From Selaginella moellendorffii (taxonomy: Eukaryota > Streptophyta > Lycopodiopsida > Selaginellales > Selaginellaceae), in contig NW_003314294.1 in assembly GCF_000143415.4 (NCBI RefSeq), positions 1,860 through 54,359 of the forward strand: 52,500 nucleotides of DNA, written 5' to 3'. This document shows, in pieces, positions 40,817 to 50,044 of the stretch; the stretch's first letter is position 1; every line of letters begins with the position of its first letter. Made by a program: the position numbers and the translations under genes. The notes beneath the pieces are model-generated. The model was given only the letters and a program-made list of their open reading frames with translations. It ran no database searches and had not been told where the DNA came from.

Positions 40817-43147
40817 ATGGTATGCGCTAAAAAACGGTACTTTACTGTCATGGCAGCTACACACATTCTCCTCCATCTTATACTTTCCCTAGTAGCTTTG
40901 CTCTCTCACGGTCCTGTTACACCAACACAAGCATTTGGGGTCATGGGAACTTTAGCTCCAATGTGGGGGCAATTCGATCCAACACAGGACTCCTCGACTA
41001 AGGGTACGTATCACATGTGTGTTATCGAGGCTGGAAGCCTCCTCCCACACTGCCTTGGCAACATGAGCCGCAATTCTTCCGTGACATTGGTCGATCCGCC
41101 GAAAGATACCCCGTTTCTGGCACTATCGGCTGGAGCACAATTCACTTGCGGCTTGATATATGGATCCCAGGTACCACTATGCTGGGGGGACTTGGACAAC
41201 AACAAGCTCGCGGTCCCAGAGAAGCTCCAGAAGGTGAGCTACTCGACCATCGCGTCTGGGGCTTACCACGTCTGCGCGCTACGCTCCGGGGCAGCTGCGG
41301 CCGTTGACTGCTGGGGCGGAAAGTCAAACGGTGAGAGCCAGCCCCCGGTGAATGGCGGTCCTTATGTGTCGCTGACCTCCGGCTGGGACTTCTCGTGTGC
41401 GTTGACCGCGCTGGGCCGGGCGGTCTGCTGGGGAGCGCTCACAAACCGGACCTTCACCCACAACCACGCCGAGCCAAACACCTCATTCGACGCAATCTTT
41501 GCCGGGCGGTCGTATGTTTGCGGGGTGGAGAGACAGACAGGGAATGCTACGTGCTGGGGGGACAACAGCTACAGCCAGTCGAATGTCCCGCCTTACACTA
41601 GATTCAAGACCATTGCGCCGTCCATGTTCCACACCTGCGGGCTCATCCGGGACACGGGCGTGGCGGATTGCTGGGGCGACGACTTTTACAGCCAGGTCAA
41701 CGCCACCTCGCTAGGGGTGACCTTCTCCACGCTTGCCGCGGGGGACTTTTACACCTGCGGGGTCAACGCCGAGGATCTGGCCGTCAGGTGCTGGGGGAAT
41801 GGAGTCCAGGGAACCAAGGATTTTGCCAGAGTCAAAGTGGCTCCTACTGTTTGCAGAGCGGCCAGATGCAGCAAGCACCAGTATCAACTCCCCTCGAGCT
41901 TCTGCCCTGGGATGGGGAACTACAAGGCCTGCGTTGACTGCACTCCAGGATTGTGCGGCAAGCGAAAGAATGTTATCACTCTCGCGGTGCTTTGCGTGGT
42001 GCTGGTCTTGACGGTGGTGCTGGTGGCTGCTGGGTTTACCATCCTTGAGTTTCGAAGGAAAAAGTTGGCGAAGGCAGTGCTGGCTGATCAAGAGCCCGAC
42101 TTGGAGCTCTTGGAGTACGAGAAACAGGCAAAGAGAGTGAAGGAGTATACGCAGCAAGAGCTCAGCCTGGCAACCGGTAACTTTAGCAGTGACATGGTGA
42201 TTGGGAAGGGAGCCTTTGGAATGGTGTACAAGGCGAGGCTTCCCAGTGGAGAGATTCTGGCCATAAAGAAGGGCAAGCTTGGAAAGGCTGCTTCTTTTGG
42301 TGGAGAGCTCAAGCTCCTCAGCCGGCTTCACCACACAAACCTGGTCAATCTCATCGGCTACTGCAAGCAGGAGAAGCAGCTCGTGTTTGAGTTCATGGCA
42401 AACGGGTCGCTGTACGACTGCCTCTTCGTGAAGAACATCAAGCTCGACTGGTCGACGAGGCTGAAGATCGCGATCCAAGCAGCTCACGGCCTCGAGTACC
42501 TCCACCTCTTTGCGGATCCCAGCATCATCCACAGAGATGTGAAGTCGTCCAACATCCTCCTGGACGAGGGATTCAATGCTCACGTCGCGGATTTTGGAGC
42601 CTCCACCTTGGGGCCGACGGAGAACTCCACTCACGTTACGAGCACCAGCCTTGTTGGAACTCCGGGATATGTTGATCCCGAGTACTTCCAGACAATGCAG
42701 CTCAGCCCCAAGAGCGATGTCTACAGCTTTGGAGTTGTCATCCTGGAGCTCTTCACAGGGAGAAAGGCTGTGGACTTGGGACAAAGTATCGTCGGAGTTG
42801 TGGCATGGGTGGAAAAGGTGGCGAGCGAGTTCTCATCGCTGGTGCCGGCATTGGACATGGAGCCCCCAGTGGACGAGGAGAAGTCTCGCATTTTGGCCGA
42901 AGTTCTGGAGCTGGGAGTGTGCTGTGTGAGGCCAAAGGCAATCGATCGCCCTACAATGACGGTAGTCGCGAGTAGTCTTGAGAAGGTCTTGAAACACTTT
43001 GGAAATCCTAGCAGCGCGAGGGAGTGGATTTCTTCACCATGGACAGAGACCACCTCTGGGCCTTCTACGGTTGATGGACCTTCAACGCTAGAGGCAAGCT
43101 TTTCAAGCTCATTCCTTGCAGAAATTCGTCTCGTGAGCCCCAAGTAA
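40817..43147 (+). CDS. CRINKLY4-related receptor-like kinase (776 aa)
   Basis: Single exon. A signal peptide (LLHLILSLVALLSHG) follows the start; ATGs at 40817 and 40850 both suit it, and the frame stays open back to 40541, where the residues look non-coding. The ectodomain has about seven crinkly repeats with Cys-x-Trp-Gly cores (PLCWGD, VDCWGG, AVCWGA, ATCWGD, ADCWGD, VRCWGN), predicted to form a beta-propeller, then a short Cys-rich segment, a transmembrane helix at about 386-411 and a kinase. The kinase has the glycine loop GKGAFGMVYKA at about 463, AIKK lysine, HRDVKSSN at about 572, DFG at about 592 and GTPGYVDPEY, so it should be active. In flowering plants CRINKLY4/ACR4 and its relatives control epidermal and root-tip cell fate at the plasma membrane. 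The TNFR-like Cys-rich part looks shorter here than in ACR4, so it may be nearer the CRINKLY4-RELATED paralogues. Confidence 0.92.
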   Translation: MVCAKKRYFTVMAATHILLHLILSLVALLSHGPVTPTQAFGVMGTLAPMWGQFDPTQDSSTKGTYHMCVIEAGSLLPHCLGNMSRNSSVTLVDPPKDTPFLALSAGAQFTCGLIYGSQVPLCWGDLDNNKLAVPEKLQKVSYSTIASGAYHVCALRSGAAAAVDCWGGKSNGESQPPVNGGPYVSLTSGWDFSCALTALGRAVCWGALTNRTFTHNHAEPNTSFDAIFAGRSYVCGVERQTGNATCWGDNSYSQSNVPPYTRFKTIAPSMFHTCGLIRDTGVADCWGDDFYSQVNATSLGVTFSTLAAGDFYTCGVNAEDLAVRCWGNGVQGTKDFARVKVAPTVCRAARCSKHQYQLPSSFCPGMGNYKACVDCTPGLCGKRKNVITLAVLCVVLVLTVVLVAAGFTILEFRRKKLAKAVLADQEPDLELLEYEKQAKRVKEYTQQELSLATGNFSSDMVIGKGAFGMVYKARLPSGEILAIKKGKLGKAASFGGELKLLSRLHHTNLVNLIGYCKQEKQLVFEFMANGSLYDCLFVKNIKLDWSTRLKIAIQAAHGLEYLHLFADPSIIHRDVKSSNILLDEGFNAHVADFGASTLGPTENSTHVTSTSLVGTPGYVDPEYFQTMQLSPKSDVYSFGVVILELFTGRKAVDLGQSIVGVVAWVEKVASEFSSLVPALDMEPPVDEEKSRILAEVLELGVCCVRPKAIDRPTMTVVASSLEKVLKHFGNPSSAREWISSPWTETTSGPSTVDGPSTLEASFSSSFLAEIRLVSPK

Positions 43148-43274
43148 GTCAAAGCTAACTTTGAAGGACATGTAACATATAAAATTCAAATTTTTTATCA
43201 AGCATTGTTTAATTGCTTTTAGATGGGCACCACAAGATCTAAAATAGGTTATACATACATACATTATTATTCTT

Positions 43275-43299
43275 GATAATGTTATTCAAATCTAGAGAT
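43275..43299 (-). repeat. Inverted repeat, right arm (25 bp)
   Basis: Exact reverse complement of 40463-40487, located about 130 bp after the receptor-kinase stop codon. Confidence 0.8.
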
Positions 43300-46110
43300 G
43301 AATTGGTTTTACAATCTACAATTGTACCACATCTTGCAAGTGATTTTACTTTAAGGTTGTGTGAAGTATCTATTTCTACCTTTAACAACTGTTATCGAAA
43401 CTAGCACCTCACTTTTTGTGTTTCCTATGCAATTGTGTTAAATGGTTCACATACTACATCAAATAAAAACCTTTTGCTTTAGTCATAAGCATCAAGGTAA
43501 ATATCAAGAAGTTAAAAGTATCAATATTGCATGTAATAGAAACCCTTTACTTTTGTTTATGAGCAACATAACTATCAAAAAGTCTATAAGTATTAATAAA
43601 ATTAGGGGTAACCTAGATTTATTAAGAGTATATTCACCAATAATGACCACAGTGGAAATTGAACCTTAAATCTTTACTCATGGGATTTGAATTCAACATA
43701 TATCATGCACATGGATGGGTATATAAAATTAACATATGAATCTAGGATAGATGTGAAAATTCTTCATCCAAATGAAACTTTTACTACTTCTTGGCAATCT
43801 AAAGGTAATTCCTCAACAACCAAGACTAATACCAACATCTTTTTCTATTTCTTGTTGGATGATCTTATGCATACTTATAGGGCTAGGACAATGGGGATCT
43901 GTTAGCAAGTGAATTACAAGAGGTCACTCATCCAAAAGGATCAAAATTTTAAGTGATTTCCTTAATATTGATATGATTTTGTGTAGGACCACAATTGGAT
44001 ATGTTAATTAGGAGCCTAGTTACTCAATGTGTTATAACAAGGCAACCAAGATTTGGAGATGAGAATGCCAAACGTTGGAAATTTTTCTTTAGTGTTTTTA
44101 CTACTAAGTGATCTTGAGGCTAGTCTTGAACTCCTGATGGAAGAGTTCTGGTGGGAGTGCAAATGTGATGGTGAATAGTTCGACAAGAATGATTGCCACT
44201 CCTTGGAAAATGAAGGTGGTGATATTTAAAGCTTAATGTGAAGTGGCTGCATAACAAAAAAATTGTAATTGCAATTTAACAAACTCTTATTTTGAAAACA
44301 AAATCAATAAAAATGAATTAATTTTTTTTATTGAATTCAGGAAAAAAAACCATATAAAAACCATGAATTTTTAATTGGTATATAGGTGGATACTAATAAG
44401 ATCTCACATAGAATTAGGATCCTCAACTTACACTCACTCAAATGCACTTTTATGCTTTGCACTTAACTAAAATAATCATTTCCTTGCCATTGTGAGTGTC
44501 AAGGATGATCATAAGGATTTACTTGATAAAAAGCAAATATCTTAGTTTTTTTGTTGTTTTAAGCTTGAGAACTTTAAATAACAAAAAGACAAAAGATTTC
44601 ATAGAAACCCCTACATATGTATACTTTCTATATTAGGAAAAAGAAGACTTTAATCTCAAGGTTGCACCCAAGCAAGTACAAACTGTGCATGCAAATTTTC
44701 AGCACTTGATCTTATGGAGCATGATTCTTTCTTTTAGGAACAAAAATATAAAGCTACAAAAATATCAATGAAAAATGTGTTTATGTTAGTGAAACAATGT
44801 TGTAATGCTCCTCACTCCTCACAATATAATCATTGCAATAATCATGAAGCTCAAGCCAAGAAGCAAAAACCCAATTTTTTTTTTTATATTGTCACTTTGT
44901 AACATGCATGAGTGTAACAAACTGTTACAGTGCCAAAAACTTGTGTGCATAATTAAAAATGCAAAAAGTTGATAGAACTAACCACACAATTCATTTACGC
45001 TCAAAAAAGCTATCACTCAATGCCCCAAGCACTAAAAAAAAGGCTTTGTGCTTGCCTTCACACTTCAATCAATCACTACCTAATTTAGGATGTTATACTA
45101 CAAATAAACTATAAAAAATGAGAGGCACTCTTAAGAGTGATTGAAGCACTATAACTACATTAGGGTGTGTTGTGATTTGAATGTGTTTTATTTCTCCTGG
45201 CTTGATTGTAAAACTATAAAAATGAAAGGTGAATGTAACATGCCAAAAGTATGAGAGAAATGGTTACAATCAGAAAATCATAAATCTGCATTCAATGATA
45301 TTAAAATGAGACAAAAAAATCCTTCCTAAATTTGTAATGATATCATGTTATCTGAGATGATGTGGCATTATTTTTGTATGGTAGTTTGAGGTGTTATGCC
45401 CCAATCTCATGACAAAACAATCAAAATGTGATTGTGTGTATAATACTTTTGCATAGAACTCAAAACAAAAAATATATATCCACACATGTGTAAATATATA
45501 ATGTTCCAGTCTGCAATTATATATTCATTGCCATAGGTAATAAAAAATGCAAAAAAATTATCACATATGTAAATATAAAATAAAACCATATACAATCACA
45601 TTTTGTTTGCCAAAGGTGTGAACCACTTCTTATTAAATTACATATGCATTTTCTATGTAGTGTATGCTAATAGTTGATAAGAATCCACCCTACCATTGCC
45701 ACTGCTATAATCATTATTGCTGTTACTTGGTGTGCAAGTAACGCAAACATTGGTGAAAATCCAATGCCCTGCAAAGGAAAGACTCTAAGAAAGGACCACC
45801 ATAATCTTCTTATCCCATATAATAGTTTTTTATGTTGTGAATATTCTTTGTAGCTTAAATGTGTTTCTAAACGTCATATACCACAAACAATGTGACAATC
45901 ACATTAAACATGATTGTCACCAATTTAATATTAAAATATAAAATATAGCCACATTTGCCTGCCATAGATTGCACAGTGTCTTTAATTTGTCTTATTAGTT
46001 TTTTGTGAAAGGAAAAAGCAGAAAATGATTAAGTATCCATTTATTGTCTTGAGTTCTTGTTTCTATTTGTTTCAAGTATTTCTGAACTTGTATAACTGTT
46101 GACATTTACC
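43300..46110. other. AT-rich intergenic stretch
   Basis: No gene supported. The region near 43690-44250 has a few short frames that could be old coding debris, but I recognise nothing in them. Poly-A/T runs (for example 44874-44884) are the only simple repeats. Confidence 0.5.
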
Positions 46111-46899
46111 TTTGATGCTTGTGATGAAAGCAAAAGGGTTTCTAGTTGATGCAATATGTCAACCGTTTAAATATAAATTTCCAGGGCTCTCTAGGAATTT
46201 GCATCCAAGTGATTGCTCAAGCTGTTGGAGCTCAAGAAGAGCTTGGGATCGAGATGAGGGCGTGCCGATTGCATTGCCAAGCCGCTTTTTTGCTTGTTGG
46301 GGCGAGATTTCTTTGTCGCACTCCTTTTCTTTTTTTCCCTCTCGCAGTACCATGTGTAGGTGGCAAGTGCCTTATGCCCGCCTCATGCAATATGCATAAG
46401 CAGTGATCAAGAAGTTGTAAATCCATCTTTTCCTTCATCGTTTAAAACTAGAAAAAATCTCGTTTTTCACATATGGAGCAGTGGGACAAATGCACCAAGT
46501 TAGTTGAATTTCTACAAATTTTCTTTTAATTTAGTTCATGTCTCGCATTTAGAGGTCTCAGGCTCAACTAGCTCAAATGCTTTAGGTGCCCCTGTAGCTC
46601 CTCGGGCCACGGGAATCTCTGCCAAGTTCTCATTGGGTGACAACAAAAGGGTGGTAATCTCCTCAAACTCGTACAATTGCGTGGCTCAACGTCGGCGATC
46701 AAGGTCGCGGGTGATGCCCTGGCGATTGTGATGCAAAACAAGGTGTAGCTTCACAAGAAAAGCTTCCACTTAGAGGCAGCCGAAGAGTTTGAAGTTCTAG
46801 AAGAATCCGGGATGTTTAGCTTGAATACGTGAATCGTGCATTGTGTCACTGGTGAGCGCCAGCAAGAGAACATGCCATGCTCCAAATATCAGCTTAATC
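46111..46899. other. Intergenic region with short unassigned open frames
   Basis: GC content rises relative to the left flank. Frames at 46112-46399 and 46504-46731 on +, and a minus-strand stretch containing LSPNENLAEIPVARGATGAP, look like eroded coding sequence, but no family is recognisable and no splice structure holds them together. Confidence 0.3.
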
Positions 46900-47190
46900 C
46901 TTCCCTCTTCAAAGCTGGAAAACGCAGCAAGAGAAGAAGACATTTGTTTCTTACCTCAAACTTTTCCCCCAAAATCCTCATGATCGTCCTTGACACTCGC
47001 AGTGGCAAGGAAACGACCATTCTGGCTAAGCGCTAAGCACGAAAGTGTGTTTGAGTGAGCGTAGGTCTAGAAGGGATGCCCGCGAGCAACATGAACACAA
47101 AGGAATCGCGAGAATATCCAGGACACTCCTCGAAGTTTACAAGTGGTGACGGATTTCCTCGCCGTCTCGTTTGCCCAGACATAAACACAT
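46900..47190 (-). pseudogene. Degenerate WD40-repeat-like gene fragment
   Basis: A minus-strand frame reads AQNGRFLATASVKDDHEDF, which fits the strand-turn pattern of a WD40 repeat (SPNGRFLATAS). It is followed by a plausible donor (GAG-GTAAGAAAC) and, about 40 bp on, an acceptor (TTTCCAG). Stops occur upstream in the same frame and no WD dipeptide survives. Only one repeat is visible, so this is a weak call. Confidence 0.3.
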
Positions 47191-47229
47191 CACAAAATAA
47201 AGCTCACAATAAAATCTATGATGTTATGA

Positions 47230-47637
47230 ATGTATGACATTCTTTTGGTTGTGGATTTTTCTTATGCTTTGGAGAGCAAGCTTGAGAATGTGATGAAGGA
47301 GAAGTTTTATATCACTCAGAGTATTGCGGCTGTTAAGGAGCAACTCCAGATACATGAAATAGTTGACTATAGAAACTTCGACGTGGTGTGGCTGGTGGAA
47401 AAACTAGAGAAACAATGTGGCCATGCAGATTTTGTCACCATTACTGTTCAATCTTGTGCTTTTAGTTGGGTGCCTTCCAGCTTGTTAGGAAAAGTGTGGA
47501 ACAACGATGCAATATTTGTCACTATAGTTCGATTTTTCATTCATGAGAATATTCCACGACTGTCGATTATTTCAAAGGGCTCTACCAGTAGTCTCCACAA
47601 GAACACGCACCATTCTCAAAGTGGTGGAAGCGTATAG
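47230..47637 (+). CDS. Hypothetical 135-codon frame overlapping the PPR 3' end
   Basis: The N-terminal two thirds (SYALESKLENVMKEKF, AAVKEQLQIHE, FDVVWLVEKLEKQCGH) looks more like real protein than random frame and could be a helical fragment of an eroded gene. The last 19 codons run antisense into the PPR-DYW coding end at 47582. No domain recognised, and no obvious promoter or upstream exon. It may simply be chance. Confidence 0.25.
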   Translation: MYDILLVVDFSYALESKLENVMKEKFYITQSIAAVKEQLQIHEIVDYRNFDVVWLVEKLEKQCGHADFVTITVQSCAFSWVPSSLLGKVWNNDAIFVTIVRFFIHENIPRLSIISKGSTSSLHKNTHHSQSGGSV

Positions 47638-50044
47638 CATCACGAACAACGATCTTCCTCCCCACAACCTTGGAGATGGCCTTGACGGCTGCATGGCAAT
47701 CAAAGCACACGCGGAGGTTCTTGACAATGTGGAGCGCCGTTCCTGGCGGAGTGGAGATCAGCCCAAACGCGATCGCCAGCCTCTCACTGTGGTACCAAAG
47801 CAGCTGCTCCTTCTCCTCCTCCTCCACGTCCCGAAGAACAGCCCTCACGTCAGCGACATAGCCCGCCTCCTTGACTCGCGCCTTGAGCCTCTCGATCTCT
47901 GCGTGAATCCTCCCGAGCTGCGGGTGGAGCTTCTGCGCCGCCATGAACTCGTGGACGCGATCCTTCACTTCGATGCTGCTCAATCCCGGCTGCTTGGTTA
48001 TCCCCCTGAGTCTCATCGCCTTCCTCGTTCTCCTGGCCTCGTCCATCCTCCCGGTCGAGGAGTAGAGGTTTGAGAGCAGTATGTAAGGCCCCGAGTCCTC
48101 TGGATCCAGCTCGTAGATAAGCTCCGCGATGCGAGCCCCTCGATCGACGTCTCCGTGCATCCTACATGCGCCTAGGAGAGCTAGCCATGCCGAGGAGTCG
48201 GGCTCGTATGGCATGCTGTTGATGAGATCTTCGCTGAGCTGCAACTGGCCGGACCTTCCCAGGAGATCGATCAAGTTGAGGTAGTGCTCAAATACCGGCA
48301 CCACTCCAAAGTCGCGTATCATCGAGACGAAGTAGTCCACCCCGTCCATGGAGCGACCGGCGTGGCTGCATGCGAAGAGGAGGCCGAGAAAGGTGATGCC
48401 GTTCACTTCCAGGGCGCCTTGAACCATCTCGTGGTAGAGCTCGATAGCCTCCGTCTCGTAGCCGTTCTGTGCGTAAGCAGCGAGTATGGCGGACCAAGTC
48501 ACGGTGTTTTTCTTTCCCAGGCTGTCGAAGATGGCTCTTGCGTTATCCAGTCGCCCGCATTTGCCATAGAAGTGCATGACCGCCGTGCCGAGAGCCACGT
48601 CCATGGGAATCCCGCTTGCGGTAATGTCGTCGTGGACCATCCGGCCTTCCGTGTGTGCTGCTAGAGCCGCGCAAGCGTCGATGATGGTGAGGAACGTCAC
48701 TGCGTCTGGCTGAACCCCCTCCAAGTCCATGGATCTAAACACCTGGATGGCCTTCTTGCACTGCCAGTTTTGAGAGTAGACTGCAACCATGTTGTTCCAA
48801 GTCACCAAGTTCTTCCGAGGTAGACTGTCGAACACGGCCCTGGCAGCGTCCACGTTTTTACACTTCCCAAACATGTTGACGAGCGACGTCCCCACCATGA
48901 TATCGGACTCGAGCCTCTTGTCCACAGCTATAGCATGGACGATCCGGCCTTCTTCTTCGGATGGAAGACTGGCACAGGCGTCGATTGCGTTGATCAGAGT
49001 GACTTGGTTCGCTATCACACCCTCTAAGTCCATGGTCTTGAAGAGGTGGAGAGCTTCCTTGCCTAGACCGTTTTGCGTGTAAGCTCCAATGATGCCGTTC
49101 CAGGAGATCACGTCCCTGTTCTCCATTCTGTCGAAAAGTACCCGAGCTTCGTTCATGTTTCCATCCTGAGCGTATGCCACCACCATCATGTTCCACGTTG
49201 CAGTGTTGCGCTGAGGCATGTCGTCAAAGAGTTGTCTTGCTTCCACCAGGCGACCGTTTTGAGTGTAGGCCGTGACCAAAGATGTCCAGGAAATCACGTC
49301 CCTCCTGGTCATCGTATCGAATGCCTGCTTCGCCTTGCCCAAGCAGCCACACTTGCCATAGAGGTTGATGATGGCGTTGCCGACGTCCACATCTAGATGC
49401 AAGCCGTGGAAAACTGCCCTGGCATGATACGTCTTTCCAAGAACCAAGTTCCGGATGTTCGAGCAGGAGTTTAAGATGCAGACGAAAGTGATCCGGTTTG
49501 GAGAGACGCCTTCTTGATCCATCATGCAAACCAACCTGATAACTTCGTTTCCTGGCGAGCCCGTGATGATGGTGTTCCATGAAGCAACGTCCCTTGCCGG
49601 CATTTCATCGAAGAGAAGCCTCGCTTTGTGTTGATAACCATACTGGCAATATGCTGTGATCATCGTGTTCCAGGACACTGTGTTCCGATCCGGGTTCCGA
49701 CCAAAGATTTCTTCTGCCTCTTCCAGACGACCGTTGCGGATGAAGACCGTCATCATGATGTTCCAGGAAAACGCGTTCTTTTCCTGAATCTGGTCGAACA
49801 CTGACCTCGCCTCTGCAATGCCCCCACACTTGCCATACATCTCGATAAGCAGATTCGCGATGAGTCTGTCACTGGCATATCCATCCTTGACAAGGCAAGA
49901 ATGGACCCGCTTGCCCTCCAGCAGGGCCTTCGAGTCGGCGCATTTCTTGAGAAGCAAGACGTAAGTCGAGATTTCTTCTCGCCGCTCATCAACTGTCCTC
50001 CTGTTACCATTTGCAACTGACCACCCCGCAGTAGCGACGTCCAT
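47582..50044 (-). CDS. PPR-DYW RNA-editing factor candidate (820 aa)
   Basis: A single exon. A long run of PLS-type PPR motifs spans about residues 30-610 (AFSWNIMMTVFIRNGRL, VISWTSLVTAYTQNGRL, TATWNMMVVAYAQDGNM, VISWNGIIGAYTQNGLG). E/E+ motifs (DPEDSGPYILLSNLYSSTGR, KQPGLSSIEVKDRVHEFMA) and a DYW domain follow, with HSERLAIAF (HxE), CFDCH (CxxC) and the terminal CSCGDYW. It is expected to edit organellar RNA. The N-terminus (MDVATAGWSVANGNRR) is a weak targeting peptide at best. Its ATG follows the TIMELESS stop codon with no base between and in the same frame, so its promoter and 5' UTR must lie within TIMELESS exons or it is expressed from a shared transcript. Confidence 0.92.
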   Translation of the reverse strand: MDVATAGWSVANGNRRTVDERREEISTYVLLLKKCADSKALLEGKRVHSCLVKDGYASDRLIANLLIEMYGKCGGIAEARSVFDQIQEKNAFSWNIMMTVFIRNGRLEEAEEIFGRNPDRNTVSWNTMITAYCQYGYQHKARLLFDEMPARDVASWNTIITGSPGNEVIRLVCMMDQEGVSPNRITFVCILNSCSNIRNLVLGKTYHARAVFHGLHLDVDVGNAIINLYGKCGCLGKAKQAFDTMTRRDVISWTSLVTAYTQNGRLVEARQLFDDMPQRNTATWNMMVVAYAQDGNMNEARVLFDRMENRDVISWNGIIGAYTQNGLGKEALHLFKTMDLEGVIANQVTLINAIDACASLPSEEEGRIVHAIAVDKRLESDIMVGTSLVNMFGKCKNVDAARAVFDSLPRKNLVTWNNMVAVYSQNWQCKKAIQVFRSMDLEGVQPDAVTFLTIIDACAALAAHTEGRMVHDDITASGIPMDVALGTAVMHFYGKCGRLDNARAIFDSLGKKNTVTWSAILAAYAQNGYETEAIELYHEMVQGALEVNGITFLGLLFACSHAGRSMDGVDYFVSMIRDFGVVPVFEHYLNLIDLLGRSGQLQLSEDLINSMPYEPDSSAWLALLGACRMHGDVDRGARIAELIYELDPEDSGPYILLSNLYSSTGRMDEARRTRKAMRLRGITKQPGLSSIEVKDRVHEFMAAQKLHPQLGRIHAEIERLKARVKEAGYVADVRAVLRDVEEEEKEQLLWYHSERLAIAFGLISTPPGTALHIVKNLRVCFDCHAAVKAISKVVGRKIVVRDAIRFHHFENGACSCGDYW

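Noticed and set aside
41711-42784. 357-codon minus frame
   Set aside because: Antisense shadow of the receptor-kinase gene, whose kinase motifs are unambiguous on plus.
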